Notes: generated from the sequence alone by a model not told the origin. Positions 1 through 9,260 are shown, counted from the first letter of the stretch. The stretch is DNA of 64,000 nt from Microbacterium sp. HD4P20 (GCF_019449275.2 NZ_JAHZQZ020000018.1:310001-374000); one strand, 5' to 3'. Numbers and translations: made by a program.

Positions 1-223
1 CGATCTGCAGCAGGCCCAGGCCGAAGTCCAGGCCGGCGTGCACCACGAGGCCATCGAACTCCGTCACGTCGCTCACCCGCGCGCCGAAGACATCGCGGTA
101 GAACTCCAGCGCCGCCTTGGCGTCGCGGATCGCGAGGAACGGGGTGAGCGCTGTGGCGGCGTTCGGCCGGCCGTCGGTCGTGTGGGCACCGGTCACGCCG
201 GTGGTGTTCTCTTTATCTGTCAT
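1..223 (-). CDS. VOC (glyoxalase/PhnB-like) family protein, C-terminus cut off by window edge
   Basis: The N-terminal 74 codons are visible, starting at ATG 223. After a hydrophilic lead of about 25 residues comes TPFLAIRDAKAALEFYRDVF, the first beta-alpha unit of the vicinal oxygen chelate fold, then FDGLVVHAGLDFGLGLLQI. VOC proteins bind a metal and act as lyases, isomerases or resistance proteins. The metal ligands and substrate cannot be judged because the rest lies outside the window. It is divergent from the AraC regulator at 311, which might control it; that is inference only. Confidence 0.8.
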   Translation of the reverse strand, partial: MTDKENTTGVTGAHTTDGRPNAATALTPFLAIRDAKAALEFYRDVFGARVSDVTEFDGLVVHAGLDFGLGLLQI

Positions 224-297
224 GTCCTCATCGTGCGCCGCGGCGCGGTGGCCCGGCTTGGAGATTCGCGACAACCTGCGGTGTCTGGGCGGCGCGC

Positions 298-303
298 TAG
301 CGT
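298..303 (+). promoter_or_regulatory. -10 box of a probable leaderless transcript (AraC gene)
   Basis: TAGCGT lies seven bases before the GTG at 311. The transcription start would fall on or next to the start codon, and no Shine-Dalgarno sequence is present. Confidence 0.5.
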
Positions 304-310
304 GGGCGGC

Positions 311-1144
311 GTGACGGAGGCTTCGCGGGCGATCGATCCCACCCGCGGCGTGCTCTACCCGGGCCGCCTGCCCCGCTTCACGCGGCTGCCGCCGCCCGAC
401 GAGGCATCCGGTCTCGTCTCGTGGTTCTGGATCCCGCAGTGGAACCTGCCCGACGGCGTCGAGACGCGCCAGCCGATCCTGGGCTATCCCGCCGCCAACC
501 TCGCCGTCGAACCCGACGGCGTCACACTCTGGGGTGCGACGACGAGGGCGTCGGAGCGCGTGCTGACGGGCACGGGCTGGGCGGTGGGAGCGCTGCTGCG
601 GCCCGCGGCACTGGGGCGTTTGACGTCGTCCCCGAGCGAACTGGTGGACGGATCCGTCCCGCTCGACGAACCCGAGCTGCACGCGGCGGTGGTGGCGGCG
701 ATGCCCGATGAAGGGGCGGCGGCGTACGTGGTCGCATCCTGGCTGGTCGAGCGGGTCGGAGCGCCGACGCCGGAGGGCCGGCTCGCGAACGATATGGCGG
801 ACCTGTTCATGACGACGCCCGTTCCCGCTCCACGTATCGTCGACGCGTCGCACCACGCCGCCGGGAGCACGACCGCGATCCTGCGGGTCGAAGATGCCGC
901 GGCGCAGCTACGGGTCTCGGTGCGCACGCTCCAGCGACTCGCACACCGTACGGTGGGGGTCTCGCCCGCGGCGATGATCCGACGCCGGCGGCTGCAAGAG
1001 GCGGCGCAGCGACTGCGCGACGATCCCGGCGTCACGCTGGCGGCGGTGGCTGCCGAGCTGGGATACGTCGACCACGCGCATCTCGCGAACGACTTCCGCC
1101 GGGTCCTCGGCCTCACGCCCTCGGAGTATCGCGCCGCAACCTGA
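311..1144 (+). CDS. AraC-family transcriptional regulator
   Basis: A 277-residue regulator. The N-terminal part, about residues 15-150 with GLVSWFWIPQWNLPDG early on, resembles the sensor region of actinobacterial AraC proteins (DUF6597-like). The C-terminal 90 residues form the two helix-turn-helix AraC DNA-binding domain: AAAQLRVSVRTLQRLAHRTV followed by LAAVAAELGYVDHAHLANDF and FRRVLGLTPSEYRAAT. An in-frame ATG at 38 would add 91 residues of unlikely composition overlapping the divergent VOC gene. GTG 311 was preferred because a TAGCGT box sits seven bases upstream. The ligand is unknown. Confidence 0.85.
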   Translation: MTEASRAIDPTRGVLYPGRLPRFTRLPPPDEASGLVSWFWIPQWNLPDGVETRQPILGYPAANLAVEPDGVTLWGATTRASERVLTGTGWAVGALLRPAALGRLTSSPSELVDGSVPLDEPELHAAVVAAMPDEGAAAYVVASWLVERVGAPTPEGRLANDMADLFMTTPVPAPRIVDASHHAAGSTTAILRVEDAAAQLRVSVRTLQRLAHRTVGVSPAAMIRRRRLQEAAQRLRDDPGVTLAAVAAELGYVDHAHLANDFRRVLGLTPSEYRAAT

Positions 1145-1158
1145 GATCGAGACTCCGT

Positions 1159-1638
1159 TCAGTCGGCGCTCGTCGGGGGCGCCGTCACCCGCTTCTTCTC
1201 GCGCACATACACCTCACGCCGCACGCGCGCCACCACATCTCCCGCGGCGTCCGTGATGTCGGTCTCGAACCATTCGAGCACCTTCGCGCCCCCGCGGGCC
1301 CGTTCCCGCAGCTCTTCGGCCTTTTCTCGTGGCACCTCGAAGTGCGCGGTCAGCACGCCGCGGCCGGGCTTGACGAACTCGATCTCACCGCGGGTGTCCC
1401 ACACCATGTAGTCGCGCCCGAGCTGGTGCATCACGAGCATGAAGAAGTACGGGTCGGTCATCGCCGACATGGATCCGCCGAACGCGGTCTTGACGTAGTT
1501 GCGGGTGATGAGATTCACGTGCAGCTCGACGGTCGCGCTGGTCCAGTCCTCGGCGAACCTTCGCACGCGGATGCCGCTCCACAGGTTCGGCGCCCACAGG
1601 CTCATTCCGACGGCCAGACGGCGAGGGGTCATGCGCAT
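1159..1638 (-). CDS. DUF4442 family hot-dog fold protein (putative thioesterase-like)
   Basis: 159 residues, converging on the AraC gene 14 bases away. ATVELHVNLITRNYVKTAFGG and the following MSAMTDPYFFMLVMHQLGRD match the DUF4442 family, which has the PaaI-like hot-dog fold and is often called an acyl-CoA thioesterase without biochemical proof. The C-terminal strand region carries WFETDITDAAGDVVARVRRE. Start codons at 1638 and 1632 (ATG) are both possible; the longer is given. The substrate is unknown. Confidence 0.75.
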   Translation of the reverse strand: MRMTPRRLAVGMSLWAPNLWSGIRVRRFAEDWTSATVELHVNLITRNYVKTAFGGSMSAMTDPYFFMLVMHQLGRDYMVWDTRGEIEFVKPGRGVLTAHFEVPREKAEELRERARGGAKVLEWFETDITDAAGDVVARVRREVYVREKKRVTAPPTSAD

Positions 1639-1677
1639 GAGCAGAATGTTCGCGCATCAGCCTGGTCCGCTCCGAAT

Positions 1678-1793
1678 CGATTGTCGACGCTCCACAATCG
1701 CACCCGCGCACGGTGCGCGCGGACGCATCCGCAGCCGACGTGGACCGTGCGCGCCGGTCGGCGCTCGCGGCCCGCGCGGACGCATCCGCAGCC
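1678..1793. repeat. Intergenic hairpin plus 21-bp direct repeat
   Basis: The 190-base gap before the methyltransferase holds a 7-bp inverted repeat (CGATTGT 1678-1684, ACAATCG 1694-1700). It also holds two identical 21-bp copies containing GCGGACGCATCCGCAGCC, at 1716-1736 and 1773-1793 (57-base period). No gene was recognised in this stretch. Confidence 0.55.
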
Positions 1794-1828
1794 TTGACGG
1801 CGACGCCCGCCGCTTGTTTGCTGGGCTC

Positions 1829-2515
1829 ATGAGCGAGCCGACCCCTGACGTATGGCGACGTGTCGACGCCTACCTGACCGACACGCTCGTCGGGCACGAT
1901 CCCTACCTGGAACGGGCGGTCGCCGACCAGAACGCCGCCGGCCTTCCTCCGATCGAGGTGGCGCCTGTCAACGGCAAGCTCCTCCACCTCCTCGCGCGCA
2001 TGACCGGCGCGAGGCGGGTGCTCGAGATCGGCACGCTCGGCGCCTACTCGACGATCTGGCTGGCCCGTGGCATCCCTGATGACGGCCGCGTCGTGACGAT
2101 CGAGGCCGAGCCGCGCATCGCGGACATCGCTCGCGCCAATCTCGACCGAGCCGGCGTGGGCCCGAAGGTGGAGATCAGGCTCGGCCGCGGCGTCGACGTG
2201 CTGCCCACGCTCGAGGGCCCCATCCGCGACGGAGGCTCCGACCCGTTCGACCTGGTCTTCATCGACGCCGACAAGGAGTCCAACACGATCTACCTCGACT
2301 GGGCCGCACGGCTCGGGCGCTCGGGAACGGTCGTCGTCGTCGACAACACGGTGCGTGGGGGAGAGGTGGCCAACCCCGCCACGGAGAACGCGCAGATCAT
2401 CGGCGTCCAGCGCGGGCTCGAGATGCTCGGACGTGACCCGCGATTCGACGCCACCGCCATCCAGACGCTCGATGCGAAGGGCTACGACGGGATCGCGATC
2501 GCGCTCGTGGTGTGA
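1829..2515 (+). CDS. Class I SAM-dependent O-methyltransferase
   Basis: 228 residues of the cation-dependent catechol/caffeoyl-CoA O-methyltransferase type. The SAM-binding motif is ARRVLEIGTLGAYSTIWLA (about residues 60-78), followed by VVTIEAEPRIADIARANL and the metal-site strand DLVFIDADKESNTIYLDWA with its acidic residues. The end GYDGIAIALVV is typical. The ATG at 1829 gives the family's usual length. A start 330 bases upstream would add GC-rich, non-conserved sequence. The physiological acceptor is unknown. Confidence 0.88.
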   Translation: MSEPTPDVWRRVDAYLTDTLVGHDPYLERAVADQNAAGLPPIEVAPVNGKLLHLLARMTGARRVLEIGTLGAYSTIWLARGIPDDGRVVTIEAEPRIADIARANLDRAGVGPKVEIRLGRGVDVLPTLEGPIRDGGSDPFDLVFIDADKESNTIYLDWAARLGRSGTVVVVDNTVRGGEVANPATENAQIIGVQRGLEMLGRDPRFDATAIQTLDAKGYDGIAIALVV

Positions 2516-2549
2516 AGGACGCGTCTGTGGGTGCGGAGACCGGCATCAC

Positions 2550-3893
<1,344 letters not shown>

Positions 3894-3908
3894 GTTCGAC
3901 CGAGGAGA

Positions 3909-3940
3909 GGGGGAGCCGTGGCGAAGACGACGGCTCCCCC
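3909..3940 (+). terminator. 11-bp hairpin at the eno/ftsB junction covering the ftsB start codon
   Basis: GGGGGAGCCGT (3909-3919) pairs perfectly with ACGGCTCCCCC (3930-3940) around a 10-base loop, followed by TTCCCGTT. It could terminate or attenuate eno transcription. It also buries the GTG at 3918-3920 in the stem, with the ribosome binding site just 5' of it. Confidence 0.6.
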
Positions 3941-4460
3941 TTCCCGTTCCACCGGTGCGTCGCGTCCAGCTCGGCACCGGGCGGCTCGTCGCCCGGTGGA
4001 TGTGCGGGAATGGCTCGGCGGCATCCGCCTGTCGGGCTTCATGGTCATCATGCTCGGTCTCGTCGTGCTGGCCGCCTTCGTCCTGGTTCCCACGATCGGC
4101 ACGTACGTCGACCAGCGTCAGCAGATCGCCGCGCTGCAAGCGGCGGTGCAGCTGAGCAGGGAAGAGGTCGAAGAGCTCGAGTCGCAGCGTGACCGCTGGA
4201 GCGATCCCGCGTACATCACCACCCAGGCGCGGGAGCGCCTGTACTACGTCAAGCCCGGCGAGGTGATCTTCCTCGTCGACGACGACCTGCCGCCTGAGCT
4301 CGAGCCGCAGGAGCAGGCGACGGTGAGCGAGGACGTCGAGCAGACCCGCACCGACTGGATGTCGCAGCTGGTGCGGTCGGTGACCGAGGCAGGGCTGGCG
4401 CAGACTGTTGTGCCGGTCACGGTCGGCGTGCCTGATCCCGGGTCCACCCCGACTCCCTGA
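3918..4460 (+). CDS. FtsB/DivIC-type septum formation initiator
   Basis: 180 residues. A basic N-terminal tail of about 35 residues is followed by a membrane segment (SGFMVIMLGLVVLAAFVLVP, about 39-58). Next come a short coiled coil (QRQQIAALQAAVQLSREEVEELESQRDRW) and the DivIC motif DPAYITTQARERLYYVKPGE. Family members bridge FtsL and FtsQ at the division septum. The acidic and proline-rich C-terminal tail is variable. GTG 3918 follows GAGGAGAGG but lies inside a hairpin; in-frame GTGs at 3996 and 4002 are alternative starts that keep the membrane segment. Confidence 0.88.
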   Translation: MAKTTAPPSRSTGASRPARHRAARRPVDVREWLGGIRLSGFMVIMLGLVVLAAFVLVPTIGTYVDQRQQIAALQAAVQLSREEVEELESQRDRWSDPAYITTQARERLYYVKPGEVIFLVDDDLPPELEPQEQATVSEDVEQTRTDWMSQLVRSVTEAGLAQTVVPVTVGVPDPGSTPTP

Positions 4461-4543
4461 ATCCCCATGCGGTCCAGCCCCGTCCCAGGCGCCGCCGCTA
4501 CTCTGACCTCGACTGTCTTGACTCCCTCGACCTGGAGGACCCT

Positions 4544-5062
4544 GTGACGACCCCGCCGTTCCCCGCGGTCAGCGAGGCCGACCTCGCCGTCCTGCGCGAG
4601 CAGCTCGGCCGGCCGGCCCGAGGCGTCATCGGCGTCGCGGCGCGCTGCGTCTGCGGCAATCCGACCGTGGTCGCCACCTCGCCCCGTCTGCCCGACGGCA
4701 CGCCGTTCCCCACGTTCTACTACCTGACCCACCCCGCCGCCACGGCGGCGATGTCGGTGCTCGAGGCCGATCACGCGATGCGGGCCTTCAACGACGAGCT
4801 CGCCGACGATGACGAGCTCGCGACGGCCTATGCCGCGGCTCACGGCGCGTATCTGCGCGATCGGGCGGAGTACGGGGAGGTCGAAGAGATCGCGGGGATC
4901 TCGGCGGGGGGCATGCCCACCCGCGTGAAGTGCCTGCACGCGCTCGCCGGACATGCCCTGGCGGCAGGGCCGGGCGTCAACCCGATCGGCGACCGCGCGC
5001 TCGCGCTGTCGACGTGGTCGCCGGAGCGCTGCGTGTGCGCGCAGCCGGGAACGGCAGGATGA
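4544..5062 (+). CDS. DUF501 domain-containing protein
   Basis: 172 residues, GTG start behind a GGAGG site. Family features are GVIGVAARCVCGNPTVVATSPRLPDGTPFPTFYYLTHP near the N-terminus (written here as two joined motifs ending in FPTFYYL) and GGMPTRVKCLHALAGHALA near the end, with the conserved Cys and His residues of DUF501. Function is not established for the family. It follows ftsB as in most actinobacteria. Its stop overlaps the next start as ATGA, so the two are translationally coupled. Confidence 0.9.
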   Translation: MTTPPFPAVSEADLAVLREQLGRPARGVIGVAARCVCGNPTVVATSPRLPDGTPFPTFYYLTHPAATAAMSVLEADHAMRAFNDELADDDELATAYAAAHGAYLRDRAEYGEVEEIAGISAGGMPTRVKCLHALAGHALAAGPGVNPIGDRALALSTWSPERCVCAQPGTAG

Positions 5063-6357
5063 CCCGGCGCCTGCTGGCTGCGGCCGCCGCGGGGTTGGCG
5101 CTCAGCCTGGCGGTGGCGCCGTCGGCGGCCGCGCAGGCGCCGGCGCCACCCGCCGTGGCGCCCACGCCGCCGGCCGAGGACCCGGTCCGCGCCGCCGAGT
5201 ACTGGCTGAAGGACTACGGAATCGACAAGGCGTGGGAGACCACGCGGGGCGAAGGTGTCACGATCGCCGTCATCGACACCGGCATCGCGCGCGGCCCCGT
5301 CGAGTTCACCGGAGCCGTCACCGGCGGAACCGACGTGTCGGGGGTCGGCTCCGACGACGGCCGCACCCCCGTCGGCGCCGTGGATGCCGACCACGGCAGT
5401 TGGGTCGCCTCGCTGGCGGCGGGCCGGGGGACCGGGCCCGACACCGGCATGATCGGCGTCGCCCCCGAGGCCGAACTGCTGTCGGTATCGGTCGGATTCG
5501 GCTCCTCGGCGACCCGCCCGTTCGCCGACCAGATCGCCGAGGCGATCCGGTGGTCCGTCGATCACGGCGCGGACGTCATCAACATGTCTCTCACGACGAA
5601 CGTGCCCGACTGGCCCGAGAGCTGGGACGACGCCTTCCTTTACGCGTTCGAGAACGACGTCGTCGTCGTCGTCGCCGCCGGTAACCGCGCGAGCGGCACC
5701 ACACGCGTCGGGGCGCCGGCGACCATTCCGGGTGTTCTGACGGTGGCCGGTGTCGACCCGCAGGGCAAGGCGAGCGTCGACGCGTCGACTCAGGGCATCA
5801 CGCTCGGGGTGGCAGCTCCGAGCGAGCAGCTGCTGGGAGTGTCGGCCGACGGACAGATCGTCGTGTGGAACGGCACCAGCGGTGCCGCGCCCATCGTCGC
5901 GGGCATCACCGCGCTGGTGCGCGCCGCCCGCCCCGATCTCGACGCCGACAACGTGATCAACCGCATCGTCAGCACGGCTCGGCCGCCCGCCGGGGCGACG
6001 GCATCCGATCCGCTTCTTTACGGCAACGGACTGGTGGATGCCGCCGCCGCGGTCTCGGCGTCTGTGCCCGAGGTGGACTCCAACCCTATGGGGAGCCTCG
6101 AGGAGTGGGTGCTGGTCTATCGTCGCGCGCCGAGCGATCCCCGCCCGGCCGAGCCGGTCCCGACGATCGAGGTTCCGCCGCTTCCTCCCGCCGAACCGAT
6201 CGAGCGCGCCTCCTCGCCGCTCCTTCCCGACTCCGACACCCTGCTGTACGGGACGCTGCCGCTCACCGCCGCCACCGCGGCGGCTATACTGGTGGCGCTC
6301 GGCGTCACCGCAGCTGTCCGACGCATCCGATTGGCGTCCCGCGCGCCGAGCCGCTGA
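5059..6357 (+). CDS. Membrane-anchored S8 (subtilisin-like) serine protease, mycosin-like
   Basis: 432 residues. A signal peptide (residues 1 to about 26, ending PSAAAQA) leads into the S8 domain. The catalytic triad is visible: Asp73 in IAVIDTGIARG, His112 in DADHGSWVASLA and Ser274 in WNGTSGAAPIVAG, plus AAGNR around residue 208. A proline-rich linker and a C-terminal membrane helix (about 398-418) followed by basic residues anchor it outside the membrane, the architecture of mycosins. No ESX genes are adjacent in this window, so a type VII role is unproven. The gene overlaps DUF501 by ATGA. Confidence 0.9.
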   Translation: MTRRLLAAAAAGLALSLAVAPSAAAQAPAPPAVAPTPPAEDPVRAAEYWLKDYGIDKAWETTRGEGVTIAVIDTGIARGPVEFTGAVTGGTDVSGVGSDDGRTPVGAVDADHGSWVASLAAGRGTGPDTGMIGVAPEAELLSVSVGFGSSATRPFADQIAEAIRWSVDHGADVINMSLTTNVPDWPESWDDAFLYAFENDVVVVVAAGNRASGTTRVGAPATIPGVLTVAGVDPQGKASVDASTQGITLGVAAPSEQLLGVSADGQIVVWNGTSGAAPIVAGITALVRAARPDLDADNVINRIVSTARPPAGATASDPLLYGNGLVDAAAAVSASVPEVDSNPMGSLEEWVLVYRRAPSDPRPAEPVPTIEVPPLPPAEPIERASSPLLPDSDTLLYGTLPLTAATAAAILVALGVTAAVRRIRLASRAPSR

Positions 6358-6378
6358 CACAGGAGGAGTTCTCCACTC

Positions 6379-7812
6379 GTGACCAACACCGTGCCCAAGA
6401 TCCTCATCGTCGGTGGCGGCTACGCAGGCTTCTACACTGCTTGGAAGCTCGAGAAGCATCTGCGCAAGGGCGAGGCCGACGTGACGATCGTCGACCCGCT
6501 TCCGTACATGACGTACCAGCCGTTCCTCCCCGAGGTCGCGGCCGGTTCGATCGAGGCGCGCCACTCCGTAGTTGCGCTGCGGCGGCACCTCAAGCGCACC
6601 CACGTCGTCGCGGCCAAAGTCACCGGCATCGACCACGCGCACAAGGTCGCCACGATCACGCCCATCGCCGGAGAGCCGTACGAGTTCGCCTACGACCAGA
6701 TCGTGGTGACCGCCGGTGCGGTCTCGCGCACCTTCCCGATCCCCGGCATCGCCGACAACGCGATCGGGCTCAAGACGATCGAAGAGGCCGTCGCGATCCG
6801 CGACAAGCTCATGTCGAACTTCGACAAGGCCTCGGTGCTGCCCCCGGGCCCCGAGCGCGACCGGCTGCTCACCGTCGTGGTCGTCGGCGGTGGCTTCGCC
6901 GGCATCGAGGTGTTCGGTGAGTTGCGCTCGCTCGCGTCGTCGCTGGTCAAGAGCTACCCGGGGATCACGTTCGACGACACGCACTTCCACCTCATCGAGG
7001 CGATGGGGCGCATCATGCCCGAGGTCTCGCTCAAGACCAGCGAGTGGGTGCTGAAGAACTTCGCCAAGCGCGGAGCGTATGTGCACCTCGACACGCAGGT
7101 CACCGGCGCGATCGACGGCAACGTCGAGCTGTCGACGGGCGAGGTTCTCCCCACCGATCTGATCATCTGGACGGCCGGCGTGATGGCCAACCCCACGGTG
7201 GTCCGTGGCGGCGACCTTCCCGTCGAGGAGCGCGGCCGCATCCAGACTCGCGCAGATCTGCGTGTCGGCACGGCGGAGGAGTTCGTCGAGGGCGCCTGGG
7301 CCGCCGGTGATGTCGCGGCCGTGCCGGACCTGTCGGGCGGGGGAGTCGGCGGCTACTGCGTGCCGAACGCGCAGCACGCGGTACGTCAGGCGAAGCTGCT
7401 GGCGAAGAACCTCGTCGGCGTGCTGCGTGGCGAGCTCCCGCGCGAGTACTTCCACAAGAACCTCGGCGCCGTCGCCGGCCTGGGCCTGTGGGTCGGCGTC
7501 TTCCAATCCGGCAAGCTCGCGCTGAAGGGACCGATCGCGTGGCTGGCCCACCGCGGCTACCACGGCCTGGCGATGCCGTCGTGGGAGCGCAAGTGGCGCG
7601 TGCTGTGGGGATGGTGGAACAACTTCTGGCTCGGCCGCGACCTGGTCAACCTGTCGACGGTGCAGAGCCCCCGCTACGTCTTCGAGGAGTTCGCGGCGCG
7701 CCCGCGTCCGGCGCAGCCCGCCGTCACGCCGCCCGCGGAGCCGCGCGGAGCCGGCAAGCAGGCCGATCAGCCGGAGAAGGTCGAAGCCGACAAGGTGTCG
7801 GCGAGGCGCTGA
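6379..7812 (+). CDS. ndh: Type II NADH dehydrogenase (FAD/NAD(P)-dependent oxidoreductase)
   Basis: 477 residues. The N-terminal FAD-binding motif is KILIVGGGYAGFYTAWKLEK and the NADH-binding motif is TVVVVGGGFAGIEVFGELRS (about residues 165-184). The substrate-side ELPREYFHKNLGAVAGLG and the C-terminal membrane-associated region with WWNNFWLGRDLVNL fit NDH-2, which passes electrons from NADH to menaquinone without pumping protons. The last 40 residues are charged and probably unstructured. AGGAGG lies 12 bases before GTG 6379. Confidence 0.92.
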   Translation: MTNTVPKILIVGGGYAGFYTAWKLEKHLRKGEADVTIVDPLPYMTYQPFLPEVAAGSIEARHSVVALRRHLKRTHVVAAKVTGIDHAHKVATITPIAGEPYEFAYDQIVVTAGAVSRTFPIPGIADNAIGLKTIEEAVAIRDKLMSNFDKASVLPPGPERDRLLTVVVVGGGFAGIEVFGELRSLASSLVKSYPGITFDDTHFHLIEAMGRIMPEVSLKTSEWVLKNFAKRGAYVHLDTQVTGAIDGNVELSTGEVLPTDLIIWTAGVMANPTVVRGGDLPVEERGRIQTRADLRVGTAEEFVEGAWAAGDVAAVPDLSGGGVGGYCVPNAQHAVRQAKLLAKNLVGVLRGELPREYFHKNLGAVAGLGLWVGVFQSGKLALKGPIAWLAHRGYHGLAMPSWERKWRVLWGWWNNFWLGRDLVNLSTVQSPRYVFEEFAARPRPAQPAVTPPAEPRGAGKQADQPEKVEADKVSARR

Positions 7813-7874
7813 CCGCCGCGTACCCCGGCCCTGACGGTACCGTGGGGTCTGTCGATCCGTCGCGGGTCGACGGC

Positions 7875-7948
7875 GCCCCCGTAGCCCAATCGGCAGAGGC
7901 AGGCGACTTAAAATCGCTTCAGTCTGGGTTCGAGTCCCAGCGGGGGTA
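7875..7948 (+). tRNA. tRNA with anticodon UAA (Leu-like), short variable loop
   Basis: A 74-base cloverleaf. The acceptor stem is 7875-7881/7941-7947, with one terminal G-T pair. The D stem is GCC/GGC (7884-7886/7898-7900) with an 11-base D loop. The anticodon stem is 7902-7906/7914-7918, the loop is CTTAAAA and the anticodon is TAA. The variable loop is TCAGT only. The T stem is CTGGG/CCCAG with loop TTCGAGT. The discriminator is A (7948) and CCA is not encoded. The 3-bp D stem, 11-base D loop with GGCAGA, and A73 resemble leucine tRNAs, but leucine tRNAs normally carry a long variable arm. The charging amino acid is therefore uncertain. Confidence 0.88.
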
Positions 7949-7964
7949 CGGGTCCGGCGGGCTC

Positions 7965-7970
7965 TAGGCT
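7965..7970 (+). promoter_or_regulatory. -10 box for the uORF/PLP-enzyme transcript
   Basis: TAGGCT followed by seven bases and ATG 7978. It would start transcription at the first base of a short upstream ORF rather than at the main gene. Confidence 0.5.
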
Positions 7971-7977
7971 GTAGCGC

Positions 7978-8007
7978 ATGCGCGCGCACCCGAAGCGGGA
8001 CGTATGA
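7978..8007 (+). CDS. Leaderless nine-residue upstream ORF, overlapping the next start
   Basis: ATG 7978 opens a nine-codon frame (MRAHPKRDV) whose TGA at 8005-8007 overlaps the ATG at 8004 of the following gene as ATGA. The TAGGCT box at the spacing used by leaderless genes in this window suggests it is translated from the very 5' end and delivers ribosomes to the main gene by coupling. No regulatory codon run is evident. Confidence 0.4.
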   Translation: MRAHPKRDV

Positions 8008-9260
8008 ATCTCGACCTGCTGTCCACGCCTCCGGCGACGAAGCCATGGGAAGATCCCCCGTCGTTCTGGAGATCGATGACGCGCGCCGTCGCGGCCCTGA
8101 GCGGCCCGGTGGCCGCACTCAGCGTCGACGCACTGCGGTACAACGCGCTCGACATGGTCGTGCGGGCCGGGGGCGTCCCGATCCGCGTCGCCAGCAAGTC
8201 GGTGCGCGTGCGCGCCGTCCTGGACGCTGTGCTCGCGCTGCCCGGCTACCGCGGCATCCTGGCCTTCACACTGCCCGAGGCGCTGTGGCTGGCTCGGCCG
8301 CACGGGGGGATGCCCGCTCACGACGACATCGTTCTGGGCTACCCGACCGCCGACCGAGCGGCGATCGCCGCCCTTGTCGCGGACGAGGATGCGCTGTCGC
8401 GGATCACGCTCATGGTCGATGACCCCGCGCAGCTCGACCTCGTCGACACCGTAGCCGCGCCCGGATCCCGGCCCGAGATCCGCGTCGCGATCGACGCCGA
8501 CGCGTCGTGGCGCGCCCCCGGACTCGGACACGTCGGCGTCCTCCGCTCGCCGGTCCACGAACCGGGTGAGGTTGCCGCGCTCGCACGCATCATCGCCGCG
8601 CGCGACGGATTCCGGCTGGTCGGCCTCATGATGTACGAGGCGCAGATCGCCGGGCAGGGGGATGCGACCGGCCCCGGCGACGCCGTGATCCGCTGGATGC
8701 AGCGCCGCTCCGCCGCGGAGCTGCTCGACCGGCGCGCCGCGATCGTCGCTTCGTTGCGCGACATCGCGCCGCTGGAGTTCGTCAACGGCGGGGGAACCGG
8801 TTCGCTCGAGCTGACCGCATCCGACCTGTCGGTCACCGAGCTCACCGCGGGGAGCGGACTGCTGGCCGGCCACCTGTTCGACGGCTACCGGGTCTTCGAC
8901 CCGGCTCCTGCGGCCGCGTTCGCGCTGGAAGTCGTGCGCAAGCCGGCGCCGGATGTGGCAACCGTGCTCGGCGGCGGCTGGATCGCGTCGGGGCCGGCGT
9001 TGGAGTCGCGGCAGCCGCGGGCCGTCTGGCCGCCTGACCTCCGCATGGCGGCGCGTGAGGGGGCGGGAGAGGTTCAGACGCCCTTGCGAGGAGAGGCGGC
9101 GCGAGCACTGCGGGTCGGCGACCGCGTGTGGTTCCGCCATGCCAAGAGTGGCGAGCTCGCCGAGCGCGTGGAGCGCTACCACCTCGTGGACGGTGTCGTC
9201 GCAGACGGCACGGTAGGCACGGTCTCGACCTATCGCGGCGACGGAAAGGCGTTCCTGTGA
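8004..9260 (+). CDS. PLP-dependent amino acid deaminase/aldolase (alanine racemase-fold)
   Basis: 418 residues. SGPVAALSVDALRYNALDMV with IRVASKSVRVRAVLDAVLAL matches the fold-type III barrel of the D-threonine aldolase/D-serine dehydratase group; the Lys in VASKSVR is the expected PLP lysine. FVNGGGTGSLELTA and GSGLLAGHLFDGY supply phosphate and active-site residues. The C-terminal beta domain ends in RVERYHLVDGVVADGTVGTV. The substrate is not determinable. The start follows a nine-codon uORF, and the stop overlaps the next start as GTGA, so it is co-translated with the lactone oxidase. Confidence 0.85.
   Translation: MNLDLLSTPPATKPWEDPPSFWRSMTRAVAALSGPVAALSVDALRYNALDMVVRAGGVPIRVASKSVRVRAVLDAVLALPGYRGILAFTLPEALWLARPHGGMPAHDDIVLGYPTADRAAIAALVADEDALSRITLMVDDPAQLDLVDTVAAPGSRPEIRVAIDADASWRAPGLGHVGVLRSPVHEPGEVAALARIIAARDGFRLVGLMMYEAQIAGQGDATGPGDAVIRWMQRRSAAELLDRRAAIVASLRDIAPLEFVNGGGTGSLELTASDLSVTELTAGSGLLAGHLFDGYRVFDPAPAAAFALEVVRKPAPDVATVLGGGWIASGPALESRQPRAVWPPDLRMAAREGAGEVQTPLRGEAARALRVGDRVWFRHAKSGELAERVERYHLVDGVVADGTVGTVSTYRGDGKAFL

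Noticed and set aside
7875..7948. Reading the tRNA as a selenocysteine or stop-codon suppressor tRNA
   Set aside because: The anticodon is UAA, which reads UUA/UUG, not UCA, CUA or UUA; the acceptor and T stems are standard 7 and 5 bp.
4840..8118. A very long open frame on the minus strand opposite the protease and ndh genes
   Set aside because: Arg- and His-rich composition typical of antisense frames in GC-rich DNA; the plus-strand genes have clear families and motifs.
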